Shown in pieces: positions 23,401 to 33,500 of a stretch of 64,000 nt of DNA. The translations under genes and the position numbers were made by a program. Under the pieces are notes generated by a model. It saw nothing but the letters and a program-made list of their open reading frames with translations, made no database searches and was not told where the DNA came from. Within the stretch, counting starts at the first letter, position 1. Each line of letters opens with the position of its first letter. The DNA is taken from positions 9,201,156-9,265,155 of the forward strand of contig JANVCC010000076.1 of NCBI GenBank assembly GCA_025345505.1, written 5' to 3'. Origin of the DNA: Todiramphus chloris collaris. Lineage: Eukaryota; Chordata; Aves; Coraciiformes; Alcedinidae.

Positions 23401-26363
23401 AGGGGCCCGGTGCCAAGCCCAGGGGTCATAGAGCTCTCTCACACAAGGCTTTCTCTCCAAGCTGGTGGTCCCACAGACAGGCATTAGGTTTTTCTTCTGA
23501 GCGCGCCGCTGCCTCCAGCTCCCATGAGCAGACTGTTTGAGGGAGCTCCGGCTGGTTTTGTGTGCATACGAAAGAGACCTCCTTGGTGTGTTTGTGTGTC
23601 CATTTTCCTCGCTTAATTTATCTCCTCTTTCTTCAGAAAGGTAATGTGGGATCATCACAACATCAGCTAGAGACTCCTTAGTCTCGCAACCTTAGAGTGC
23701 GTGTCCAACCTACAGGAGGCTGTGTACTTGTCAGACTGATTCTTCCCTGGATAAAAATTGATTATTTTATCTTAAGAGTAGCTGTGCTGGGACAAACCCA
23801 GTGGTTCTTTAAGTCAGCATGAGGTCAGCAGTGCAGGAAGCTTTAGAAGAAGGCAAAAATCCTGAAGGCAGCAGTTCCTCTGTACAGTGTTGAGACCTAG
23901 AGTTGATTAAGTGCATTTCTTCCCAGGCCGAGCCACAGAATGACAGGGCCTCAGAGGGGCAGCCACAGTAAAGATGACTTCCTTATTAAGGTGCCCATGT
24001 GTATTACTGCACAGCTGCTGTTGCTGCCTTGACTTGGTAAAAGGTGTCTCCTCTTTAATCGTGGGGTGGACAAGATGTCCCGCAAAAGCTGGTTATCCCC
24101 CATCACCTCGGAGTTACTGTGCACTTGCAGTGTTACATCTTGATGGCTGTACTTGGGCGATTCCTGCTTCTGAATTGGCAGGGACATGAATGTGGCTTTT
24201 CTTTCATTAATGAACGTCAGTGAGTGACTAGAATCACAGAATCACAGAGTGTTAGGGGTTGAAAGGGACCTTGGAGATCTTTGAGTTCAACCCCCCTGCC
24301 AGGGCAGGATCATGTAATCTACCCTCCAACCTAATCTACCCTCCAACCTAATCTACCCCAACACAGGTCACTCAGGAACGCATCCAGGCGAGTTTTGAAA
24401 ATCTCCAGAGAAGGAGACTCCACAACCTCTCTGGGCAGCCTGTTCCAGTGCTCTGTGACCCTTACTGTAAAGAAGTTCCTCCTCATGTTAAGGTGGAACC
24501 TCTTGTGCTCCAGCTTATATCCATTCCCCCTAGTCCTATCAGGTACAGGCTGTGGTGGTTTGGCCGAATTCCACGCACACCTCAGTTGTCCAGTTGGTTT
24601 AGCTCTTTCTGAAAGTACGGCAAGAGAAGGAACTGCTCTGGAGGGGCACCAAGACCACAAGCAGTCACCCTGCCATAAGATATGCCTTTAATCGTGGTTG
24701 GTCGTGGTTTGTGTGAGTGGAATCATTACTCCCAACCTGCTCTGTGCTGCCACCATAGCCTACCACACACTCAAGTAGAAACCCACATGGCTGCAGAGAC
24801 CATCTAGAAGCTGCTGATGTCTCAGTGAGCTCACCCTGTGGCAGGCTGGGTTCAGCCTGTGTTGGCAAAAGCAGCACAGAGGTGTTGTTAAAACGGGGCA
24901 TCACTTGGGCTGTTGCTAGACCGGGGAGAGACGTCACAGCCTCAGCTGGGAGGGTACGGGGAGGTGCTCAGGGAGCAGCACCAAAACCCACGGAGTCGCT
25001 TTCTGTTTAAAAGGTTCCGAATCCCCTGCAGATGAGCCTGTCAAGCGAAGTGGCACTCACAGAAACATAACAGAATAAATAGTCCCCGGGTTCTCTTTCT
25101 GTCGGTAGTTTCTGACCCGCCTTATCAACAGAGTTGAGACCAATAATACGAGCGATCGCCTTTTCCATAGGGCTGCACTGCTTAGGTGGTTGGGGAAAAA
25201 AATCACCAAGAATGAAGAAGAATCTATTCTTTAAATCCCTGCCTCTGCCAGTAGTTGTTGCAATCCATAACAGGTGACACCCTAGGGCAGAAACTCCAAG
25301 CCTTGCCCATAGGCACTTCCCGTGTCAAGGTGTTGAAAATGAGATTGGTCATTACAGATTCGACCAAGAAGCAGCTGGGTTTGCCCAGCCAGCATCCAAA
25401 CCCTGTGCAAAATCCCTGCCATTCGGGCCAGCCCTTCTTACGGTGCCTTACTCTGTTTTGAGTCTTGCGTCTTCTGTGCATTCGTAGCATTGCTCTCCTT
25501 AGAGAGGGAATGGTAGCTTTTGCTCTGTAACTCTTATGAAAGCATGAATGCACTTTAAAAGCAAACAAAACCCAAAATCAGCATAAAGCAGCGTCTTGTT
25601 TGGGAAGCCATCAATGCTTGAAGTTATTTCCAAGATAGAAGAATGATGGAAATTGAGCCAAACCTATCGTCTTTTGAATTTCCAGGTAAGGAAATCTGGC
25701 TATTCCCTTTATTTTAAGCAATTAATAATTTTTAAGAGGTTGCTTTTATTGTTGTTGTTTGTTGGGTTTTTTTTTTTAATCACTGAATGGCCATGTTCTT
25801 AGATTCCACTGGGACAAGTTAGATGTCCCATCCTTGATGTAGCTCAGTTGACAATGAGTACCTTGGGGTTTAAGAGTGCAAATTATTTTTACTCCTTTAC
25901 CTTTGCATTTCTGGAGCAGCCTCCAAACTGAACGAGAGCAAAGGGGCTTGCAAACTTTGTGCGACACAGGGTTTTGTCATGAAACGGTCCGAATCTCTGC
26001 ACTGCTCTACACTTTGATACCTTTTACCAAGTCAAAACAGGCACAGGTCTTCCTTCCAGCCAGCCGAAAACGGCACTTGGGCTCTGGGCGTTAGGTTCCA
26101 CTGTGATCAGTGCTTCACCTCGTAGGTTCCTTCTAGCACAGGTTGGTTACACTTTGAGGTTAAACAAGCTGCCTGTAGTTTCTCTTCTCTTTAAAGCGTG
26201 TGGGTCCTACTCGGCTGTGGCTGCCCGGGACTGTCTCTGTTTTGGCAGACATGCCCATTAGCAGGGCTCCTCCTCTCGCGAGCCTCCGTTACGGCTGAGT
26301 TGTGTCAGCTCCCTGGTTTGGAATGCAACATGCAGACCCGCAGGGATTCAAACTGCCTTTTTT

Positions 26364-26394
<31 letters not shown>

Positions 26395-29300
26395 TCTTTT
26401 GGTCAGTTTTGAGTTTTTAGATTGGGGAATGTTGCTCAGTTCCCTGTGATAATCCCCATCCCTCCTTTGCCTTTTCAGGAGACAAGAAGTGGCAGAGGGA
26501 GAAATCAGAAAAGAACGTGGAGAATCAAGAGGACATGAGGGGACTGCTCCAGCTCGCCACCCTAAAGCAAGGGAAGAGCCCCTACAAGCGCAGCTGTGAC
26601 GAGGGGGAATCCCACCCCCAAACAAAGAAAAAAAAGATTGACCTCATCTTCAAAGACGTCCTGGAGGCTTCCTTGGAGTCTGCCAAATTTGAAGATAACC
26701 AGTTAGCAATGAGTACGCCACTTTCCATCAGAAAAGCATCTAAATACCAGGCTGAAGACATCTTTGAGAGGTGTGGCAGTGCCATGCAGCATGGCTCCCT
26801 GAACCTCAGCAGAAACCAGAGCGAGGGGGAATGGAAAGTCCCCCATGGTTCCTCTTTCAGTTCAGCCAAAGAGGTGGGCATCCTTGAAGACGAGGAAGAA
26901 GAGCCTTTGTCACTCACTGCAGACAGCCCAACCGAGCTGTCACTGGCCTCTGCACAAGGCAACTCCCACGAAATCCCCACCACCTCCTTCTGCCCCAACT
27001 GCATCCGGCTGAAGAAGAAGATCCGGGAGCTGCAGGCTGAGTTAGACATGCTGAGATCCGGGAAGTTACCTGAGCCACCCGTGCTACCGCCCCAGGTACC
27101 CGAGCTCCAAGAGTTCTCGGACCCCACAGGTAAGCCTTGCCAAGTAACAGCCTTCTCCAAACCCTGCCTAAGGAGAGTAGTGAGGTGCCTGTGTGCTGTG
27201 TACCCATCTAAAGCGTTTTGCTCTGAGTGTTCAGGTGGACACGTGGCTCCGTGGAAGGTTTTCGTTGTCAGGTTCTGTGACCGGGTGGGCCAGGAGCTGA
27301 CACAGCTGCGGGCGCAGTGGAAAAAAACTGTCTGGGGAAGACTCTGTATGACAACTCGCTCTCTTTGTTGCCGTTGTAATCAATAATGCACTGCCAATAA
27401 AAAAGACGTTCCATTGCAGACAGTTTGTTTGCTGTATTTTTGATGCATTCTCTTTCAGCGGAAGCCCCTCCGCAGTGCCTCACACGCTACCAAGAAAGTC
27501 TGAATGACTCTGTGGTAACACTGAAATGTGCGCTCTTTATGTACGAAATGATGTCCCGCTGTGTCTCATGTTGGAAAGCCCTCTCTGTTTCCTCCGCTGC
27601 CTTAACACAACCATGTGTCCTTTTCTGAAGAGATGTTTCATTTCCTCCAGGAACGTGCTGTTGAGCAGCCAGGAGCCTTTACCAGAGGGAATGTTTGGGT
27701 CACACCATGTGTTTTGCAAGTAGCCAGGATGTAGCGTCCTTTCTTGCTGTCCATTGTGACACATTGGAAGCAAAGCTCAAATGCAGAAAAGTTGATTTAT
27801 TTTCCCCTCAAAGCCATCATTCAAATTCTACCACAGTGCATTGTGGGCAGGAGAGGGCAGATTGTGGCCAGCTCATCAGGCAGTGCTCTGCTGTCACCAG
27901 TAGGATGTTTCTCTAGCTCAGCAACTTTGCAAATACCATATTTTTTTTTCCTTTTTGTTTTGTTTTGTTTTTTTCTTAACAGCTTCAGAAAGCATCATCT
28001 CTGTTCCCACCATCATGGAGGATGACGACCAAGAGGTGGATTCTGCTGATGAATCGGTTTCCAATGACATGATCGCTGCTACAGACGAGCCTTCCAAGAT
28101 GTCTTCTGCGACGGGCCGGAGGATACGGCGGTTCAAGCAAGAGTGGCTTAAAAAGTTTTGGTTCCTGCGGTACTCCCCGACGTTGAATGAAATGTGGTGC
28201 CACGTCTGTAGGCAGTATACAGTGCAATCCTCTCGGACTTCAGCCTTCATCATTGGCTCAAAGCAATTCAAGATACACACGATAAAGCTTCACAGCCAGA
28301 GCAACCTCCACAAGAAGTGCCTGCAGCTCTACAAGCTCAGGATGCACCCGGAGAAGACGGAGGAGATGTGCCGGAACATGACCCTGCTCTTCAATACAGC
28401 CTATCACTTGGCCCTGGAGGGCAGGCCTTACTACGACTTCCGGCCCCTGGCGGAACTACTGAGAAAGTGCGAGCTGAAGGTGGTGGATCAATACATGAAC
28501 GAGGGAGACTGCCAGATCCTAATCCACCACATCGCCCGGGCTCTTCGAGAGGACCTGGTTGAACGCATCCGACAGTCTCCCTTCCTCAGCATCATTCTGG
28601 ACGGGCAGAGCGACGACTTGCTTGCAGACACGGTTGCGGTTTACGTGCAGTACACGAGCAGTGATGGCCCCCCGGCAACCGAGTTCCTGTCTCTTCAGGA
28701 GCTGGGCTTTTCCACGACGGACAGTTACCTCCAAGCGTTAGACAGAGCTTTTTCCAGCCTGGGAATACGACTGCAGGACGAGAAGCCAACTATTGGCCTG
28801 GGAGTCGATGGTGCGAACATTACCGCCAGCCTAAGAGCCAACTTGTTCATGACAATCAGAAAGACCTTGCCCTGGCTCCTCTGCCTGCCCTTCATGGTGC
28901 ACAGGCCCCACTTGGAAATATTGGATGCAATCAGCGGGAAGGAACTGCCATGCCTGGAGGAGCTAGAAAACAATCTGAAGCAGCTGCTTAGTTTCTATCG
29001 TTACTCTCCCCGACTCATGTGCGAGTTGAGGGTCACTGCTGCCACGCTGTGCGAGGAGACCGAGTTCTTGGGGGACATCCGAGCAGTGAAGTGGATCATC
29101 GGGGAGCAGAACGTGCTCAACGCTCTCATCAAGGATTACCTTGAGGTCGTGGCCCATCTCAAAGATGTCAGTGGCCAGACCCAAAGGGCAGATGCTTCTG
29201 CCATTGCTTTGGCCCTCCTGCAGTTCCTGATGGACTACCAGTCGATTAAGCTCATCTACTTCCTGCTAGATGTGATCGCTGTGCTTTCACGCCTCGCCTA

Positions 29301-30147
29301 TGTCTTCCAAGGGGAGTACCTTCTGGTGTCCCAAGTGGATGATAAAATCGAGGAGGCTATCCAGGAGATCAGCCGGCTCGCAGACTCGCCCGGGGAGTAC
29401 TTGCAGGAGTTCGAGGAAAACTTCCGCGAAAGCTTTAATGGCATCGCTGTGAAAAACCTACGGGTGGCCGAAGCCAAATTCCAGTCGATCCGAGAAAAAA
29501 TCTGCCAGAAGACGCAGGTGATCCTAGCCCAAAGGTTCGATTCCCGTAGCCGGACATTTGTGAAGGCCTGTCAGGTGTTTGACCTTGCAGCCTGGCCCCG
29601 AAGCACCGATGAGCTCATGAGCTACGGGAAGGAGGATATGGTGCAAATATTTGAGCACCTGGAGACGGTCCCGTCGTTTTCCAGGGAGGTTTGCAGAGAG
29701 GGGATGGACACCCGAGGGAGTCTGCTGATGGAATGGCGAGAACTCAAGGTGGATTACTATACCAAAAACGGTTTTAAAGACTTGCTCAGTCACATTTGTA
29801 AATATAAACAGAGATTCCCCCTCCTAAATAAAATAGTTCAGATCCTCAAAGTCCTCCCCACCTCCTCGGCCTGCTGCGAGAAGGGGCGCAACGCCCTGCA
29901 GAGAGTGCGCAAAAACAACCGCTCTCGGCTGACGCTGGAGCAGCTCAGCGATCTGTTGACGATTGCTGTGAATGGGCCACCCATTGCCAGCTTCGATTGC
30001 AAACGGGCGCTCGATAGCTGGTTCGAGGAGAAGTCGGGCAATAGTTACGCGCTGTCGGCCGAGATGCTGAGCAGGATGTCGTCGCTCGATCAGAAGCCGA
30101 TGTTGCAGAGCGTGGACCATGGCTCTGAGTTTTACCCTGATATTTAG
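5303..30147 (+). CDS. PRDM11: PRDM11, PR-domain protein 11, fused to a hAT-transposase-derived C-terminus
   Basis: Seven coding exons join in frame: 5303-5418, 5968-6071, 7057-7319, 7765-7832, 22931-23118, 26479-27129 and 27983-30147. The total is 3555 nt, 1184 residues. The N-terminal ~463 residues closely match vertebrate PRDM11: a conserved start, a zinc knuckle (C75, C78, C86, H89), a PR/SET domain (~105-227), and a Lys-rich then acidic linker with a CPNC motif. PRDM11 lacks the C2H2 finger array of most PRDMs and acts in the nucleus as a chromatin-associated repressor. Exon 7 adds a TTF/BED-like zinc finger (C536, C539, H567, H573), a degenerate RNase-H-like hAT core and a hAT dimerisation region (~1072-1146). 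Mammalian proteins I know as PRDM11 are usually given as ~511 residues, without this exon. All junctions have GT/AG sites. The 5' untranslated exon was not located. Confidence 0.95.
5968..6071 (+). CDS. PRDM11: PRDM11 coding exon 2
   Basis: Acceptor CCACAG, donor GTAAGT, phases 2 to 1. Encodes the [14 protein letters not shown] segment, a basic stretch typical of PRDM11 that leads into the zinc knuckle. Confidence 0.93.
7057..7319 (+). CDS. PRDM11: PRDM11 coding exon 3 (zinc knuckle, start of PR domain)
   Basis: Acceptor CCCACAG, donor GTGAGT, ends in phase 0. Encodes the CxxC...CxxH zinc knuckle and the first half of the PR/SET fold, including [12 protein letters not shown] and FFSWL. Almost identical to mammalian PRDM11 here. 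Confidence 0.95.
7765..7832 (+). CDS. PRDM11: PRDM11 coding exon 4 (PR domain)
   Basis: Acceptor TCCACAG, donor GTGAGT, 68 nt, phase 0 to 2. Encodes [13 protein letters not shown] and NWMR, the middle of the PR fold. Confidence 0.95.
14211..14623 (+). CDS. Nested Myb/SANT gene, coding exon 1
   Basis: Starts after a candidate acceptor at 14210; ATG at 14215. The donor GTAAGT at 14624 leaves phase 1. Carries the whole Myb/SANT-like domain. Unspliced, the frame would continue into the intron to a stop at 14706. Confidence 0.82.
14211..16927 (+). CDS. Nested Myb/SANT-like DNA-binding domain protein (two coding exons)
   Basis: Coding 14215-14623 joined to 16353-16927, 327 residues. ATG at 14215 has A at -3 and G at +4; an acceptor-like pyrimidine tract ending AG at 14210 suggests a non-coding exon upstream. 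Residues ~4-85 form a Myb/SANT-like three-helix domain with conserved Trp in KIWEGIA and HRWDDMKRR. This is the type found in MYPOP, NAIF1, TSNARE1 and other proteins derived from the Myb-like partner of PIF/Harbinger transposons. A Ser/Pro/Arg-rich linker follows, then a predicted coiled coil (~222-278) and a basic C-terminal tail (RSRKRK) that could be a nuclear signal. It probably acts as a nuclear DNA-binding factor. I cannot assign a specific ortholog. It reads in the same direction as its host PRDM11, but its phases do not fit splicing into PRDM11. Confidence 0.85.
14624..16352 (+). other. Intron of the nested Myb/SANT gene
   Basis: GTAAGT donor; pyrimidine-rich acceptor ending TTTAAG at 16352. 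No repeat or other gene recognised inside. Confidence 0.75.
16353..16927 (+). CDS. Nested Myb/SANT gene, coding exon 2
   Basis: The phase-1 join creates a Ser codon followed by [10 protein letters not shown]. Encodes the Ser/Pro-rich linker, coiled coil and basic tail, ending TAG at 16925-16927. Confidence 0.82.
16942..16947 (+). terminator. Proximal polyadenylation signal of the nested gene
   Basis: AATAAA 14 bases after the stop codon, implying a very short 3' UTR if used. A second AATAAA at 19517-19522 in AT-rich sequence is a possible distal site. Confidence 0.5.
19517..19522 (+). terminator. Possible distal polyadenylation signal
   Basis: AATAAA in an AT-rich context about 2.6 kb after the nested gene's stop, still within PRDM11 intron 4. 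It could end a longer transcript of the nested gene. Confidence 0.3.
22931..23118 (+). CDS. PRDM11: PRDM11 coding exon 5 (end of PR domain)
   Basis: Acceptor CCCTCAG, donor GTGAGT, phases 2 to 1. Encodes [22 protein letters not shown] and [11 protein letters not shown], the C-terminal half of the PR/SET fold. Confidence 0.95.
23351..23396. repeat. Short GTGTCGTCTC-type tandem repeat
   Basis: Repeats of TCGTCTCGTG and related units just after PRDM11 exon 5, in intron 5. Confidence 0.7.
24232..24555 (-). mobile_element. CR1 LINE 3' fragment
   Basis: The plus strand starts with repeated GAATCACA, the complement of the CR1 3' octamers. Read on the minus strand, it encodes the end of the CR1 polymerase ORF ([27 protein letters not shown]), then the CR1 3' UTR. 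It is 5'-truncated, lies in PRDM11 intron 5, and contains a 17-bp tandem triplication at 24315-24360. Confidence 0.93.
26370..26395. repeat. Poly-T tract upstream of PRDM11 exon 6
   Basis: An almost pure T run of about 26-30 bases, ending roughly 80 bases before the exon 6 acceptor. Confidence 0.8.
26479..27129 (+). CDS. PRDM11: PRDM11 coding exon 6 (linker)
   Basis: Acceptor TTTTCAG, donor GTAAGC, phase 1 in and out. Encodes a basic [16 protein letters not shown] segment, an acidic DEEEEP patch, the [21 protein letters not shown] coiled-coil-like segment (C..C plus heptads) and a Pro-rich PPVLPPQ end. It matches the C-terminal part of the ~511-residue mammalian PRDM11. Confidence 0.93.
27983..30147 (+). 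CDS. PRDM11: PRDM11 coding exon 7 (hAT transposase-derived)
   Basis: Acceptor TTAACAG after a T-rich tract; the phase-1 join gives [12 protein letters not shown]. Single 2165-nt exon encoding residues 464-1184. An acidic segment (~475-500) leads into a CxxC...HxxxxxH finger (C536, C539, H567, H573). The RNase-H-like region contains LDGQSD (D670) and GVDGAN (D739) at the positions of the first two catalytic Asp of hAT transposases. The dimerisation region (~1072-1146) has [12 protein letters not shown], with E1096 at the position of the third acid. The usual hAT CxxH before LxL is degenerate ([10 protein letters not shown]). The frame is fully open with GC-rich codon use, so it is under coding constraint. 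Transposition activity is not expected. Confidence 0.9.
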
Positions 30148-32314
30148 GAAGGAATGCCTCAGATCAGAAAAGCTGTTGAATAATTTTTTTCTAATCTATA
30201 CTCTAAACTTTGATATATTATATAAAATATATATATATTATATATATTAAGGAAAAACCCACACTGAAAATTTAAAAGTTAAGACGATGTGCGTCTGATA
30301 GAAGCTAAGCAGAATTTTAAAGATTGAGACAATGTGTAGACATTTACCAGTGTCTCCAACCATGGCAGCTGCAGTGTAGGTGGCAACATTTCATTCTTTA
30401 GAAGCATGTGCTGGGGCCATACTCTACATGTTCAAACCTAATGATCTATAAGCTAGATGACGGGTCTTTGTCAGCCTCATCCTCCCAGCGGTTTCCTTTG
30501 TATGTGTGTTGTCAGGTTGTTTTTTTTGTGTTGTTTTGGGGTTGGTTGGTTGGTTTTCTTTCCCCTCAGTTTTAATCTCTGCCTCTCTTTCCGTTGTTCA
30601 GTTATTGAGCCATATGAGCCTTTTGTTGACGACCGTCAGATTTCTGATTTCCGACAGAGCATCCCGTGGGTTCACGTTGCCCCTGGCTCTCCAGCTCCAC
30701 CCGGTCCTCTTCGCTCGAGCGGGAGCTTTCCTCGCTCACGGAGATTCCTGGGAGGAGGCAAAGGCTGGGGGCATCACTTTGAGTTTTCCTTCTGGTTTAG
30801 AAACAAACACTTCCACTAAACTGTGACGTCCCCTTTCTCAGTTCTCCCTACTTCTGGGCTGTGGAGTAACACTTGGCTTTCAGCTCCTCTTACGATAACC
30901 GTAGTACCAGTCTATCACATACGTATATTATAACATGATGTCATGTGCAGACTATAAAATAGCAAAATAGAGAAGGCAAGGGGAAATTTTTGCATTTATA
31001 TTTTTATATTGTAGGAGATAAATATATATATATATATATATATACAACTATTCATTCAAAACCAGGGCTGCTGTGGAAGCTAGACAGCCAATGAGTCAAG
31101 AGCCGCCTCTGGGCGGAGATTCAAAGGCTTAAAAAATTATATTCTAATTTACATTATTTATACTACGTCTTTATAATCCTAGATTGTTGTGGGTTTCTTT
31201 TGTTTTGTTTTGTTTCATTTTGTTTGGAATGACTGAAAGTAAAACCTGCCGCAGTTTGGCGGCGGGAGCTATCAATGCAAGATGATCTCGGATTATATTC
31301 ATGTGATGGTGTCGTACAAAGGTTCACGTTTTCTCTTGTGACCAAGGTAACATGTTCCACAGCACAGCAGACTGATGACAGCAGGAAGAAGGGACGCTCT
31401 GCTTCTTCCTGTGGAATATTTCTTCCTTTCTCGAAAGGGATGCGGAGTCCGGCTGAAATGTGAATGGGGGACTTGCACCTTCCATCACAAGGAGATTGCT
31501 GTGTGGGCTTGGGGTTCTTCTTTTTGCTATTCTTTTAAAGTAAATGAGCTCCAGGCGTTCACACAATATTTCAGGTTAGAAAAGGAAAAAAAAAAACAAC
31601 AACAACAAAAAAAAAACCAACCTACAATAAATACCAACCAAACAAAAATATATAAATAAACACAAAAAAGGTGCAAAAACTCTACAGATGCCAGTGCCTT
31701 GCCCCGCTGATGTGGCATGGACAGCACCAACCTGACCAGAGCATCATGGGAGTGAGAACCTGTTGTCCAGAAGGTGCTGGAGCCAACATGTTCTCACTTC
31801 CCAGAGGGACGAGCTTTGTGCCAAGCTGTGTTGTTTGGAAACATGACGGTGGTATCAGCAACACTGAACCTTTCCTTTTTCCTGTTACCCCCCTGCCCTT
31901 GGTCTTGGTGCTAAGATATCTCTAGAACCGTTGCTGCTAGTTGATAGCTTTTCATTTATATAAATATATATATATAATATTATTTTATTTTTTAAACATT
32001 TTTTGTTTGTTTTCAATGGAGATGTAGCATGTTTGGAACCTATCTTCTCTCTCAGAGTCACTTTCACTGCCAGGGTTCATGCACTGTCTTCCCCAGGAAA
32101 ACATGCACTTCTACCTAGGTCTCGCTCACCTCCAGCTTTCATAACCCCTTTGCCCTCAGCAGAACCAAGCAGCCAGCACCAGGCAGAGGCCTTCAGCCAA
32201 GCCACCAGGCACTGGCCCAGCTTTCCCACCCCACGGGCACAGCAGGACCTGTGCTGGTCTGAGTTTTGGAAGCATTTCCCCTCTGTCCCTCGGGGGCTGA
32301 ACCTACCCAAAGCC

Positions 32315-32465
32315 CTCGTGGTGGCCAGTCCTTGTGTTCTGGCTCTGCCCCTCTTGCTGGACCTCGTGGTGGCCAGTCTTTGTGTCCTGGCTCTGCCCCT
32401 CTTGCTGGACCTCGTGGTGGCCAGTCTTTGCGTCCTGGCTCTGCCCCTCTTGCTGGACCTCGTGG
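32315..32465. repeat. 48-bp minisatellite, three copies
   Basis: Units starting CTCGTGGTGGCCAGTC at 32315, 32363 and 32411, with a partial fourth at 32459. The copies differ at only a few positions. Unit length is a multiple of three, which keeps frames open on both strands. Confidence 0.95.
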
Positions 32466-32776
32466 CTCTTTGGCTGGACAGTCTGAGGGAGTCGAGTGGA
32501 CCCCGTGAATGTACCAGCAAGAGCTGGGTGTGTGGTGTACCCCCCACGGCGCTTACCCTTTGCCCTTTCTGCCTTACCTCACATGGCCAGCTCAGGCAGG
32601 AGGGGGAACCTGCACTGGGGACACCCACCAAACAGCTGAGCTGCCGGTGCTGGGCTCTTCTTCCTGTGGTCCTCACTGAAAAATCATGAGCTAGGTCAGG
32701 GCATCACAAAGGCATTGATATGCAACACCTAGCAAACAAAACAGCGGCTTTGTTTGTGCTTTCCCCTGTCTTTTCC

Positions 32777-32782
32777 AATAAA
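32777..32782 (+). terminator. Candidate proximal PRDM11 polyadenylation signal
   Basis: AATAAA about 2.6 kb after the PRDM11 stop. An alternative to the distal signal at 37357. Confidence 0.35.
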
Positions 32783-33296
32783 TTATGTGATCAAATTGAC
32801 CCATTCACCTCAAAGATAAACTGGAACCCCCCCCCATGCCAGCAGTGCAGGCTTGAGAGGTTGTTCACCTGACTATAAAACAGGGAACGTCTCCAAAGGA
32901 GGTGCTGGCAGCCCTCCAGGCTCCTGCTCAGGATGAGGTCACAGAGTTCCCTGTCATGGAGGTGGCATGGTCCCTCCTCAGTCAAAATTTGAGGAGATGT
33001 AAAAGACAAAAAAAAAGATGAAAAAAAAAGAGAAGAATTGGTGCTCTCTTAGTCTCTGACCTGGAGATGGGCAAGGTAAACGTAGCTGTTGGAGATAAGA
33101 AGTGAACAGATACAGTGGAGGGGAACGGGCAGGTCAGGGAGAGTTGTCCTTGTTGCTTGTGCATACGGCAGCAGGAGCAAATGTGGCAAAGATACTTGAT
33201 GCAAGCTGCTGTGGGTGTTGGAGAGGCTGTAGAGACTGTTTCCCTCCTCCCTTTCTTTCTTCATTTTCTCTTTCCTCTGCTTTTCATTGTCCTTTC

Positions 33297-33500
33297 ATAG
33301 AATCATAAAATGGTTTGGATTGGAAGGGACCTTTAAAGGTCATCTAGCCTAGCTCCTCTACAGGGAGCAGGGACATCTACAACTAAACCAGATCCCTCAG
33401 AGCTTCATCAAGCCTGACCTTGAATGTCTCCGGGGGCAACCTGTTCCAGGGTTCCATCACCCTCATAGTAAAGAACTTCCTAATGTCCAGTGCTCAACTC
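33297..33500 (-). mobile_element. CR1 LINE 3' UTR fragment
   Basis: Begins on + with AGAATCATAAAATGGTTTGG and continues with the GGAAGGGACCTTTAAAGGTC and CCTGTTCCAGGGTTCC blocks typical of reversed CR1 3' ends. Within the PRDM11 3' region. Confidence 0.93.

Noticed and set aside
24552..24700. TGTGGTGGTTTGGCC next to the CR1 as the start of another LTR
   Set aside because: The start looks LTR-like, but I found no matching end, polyadenylation signal or target duplication.
32003..32689. 228-codon plus-strand and 199-codon minus-strand open frames
   Set aside because: Both are kept open by the 48-bp minisatellite and biased composition. No domains, no splice context, and they lie in the PRDM11 3' region.
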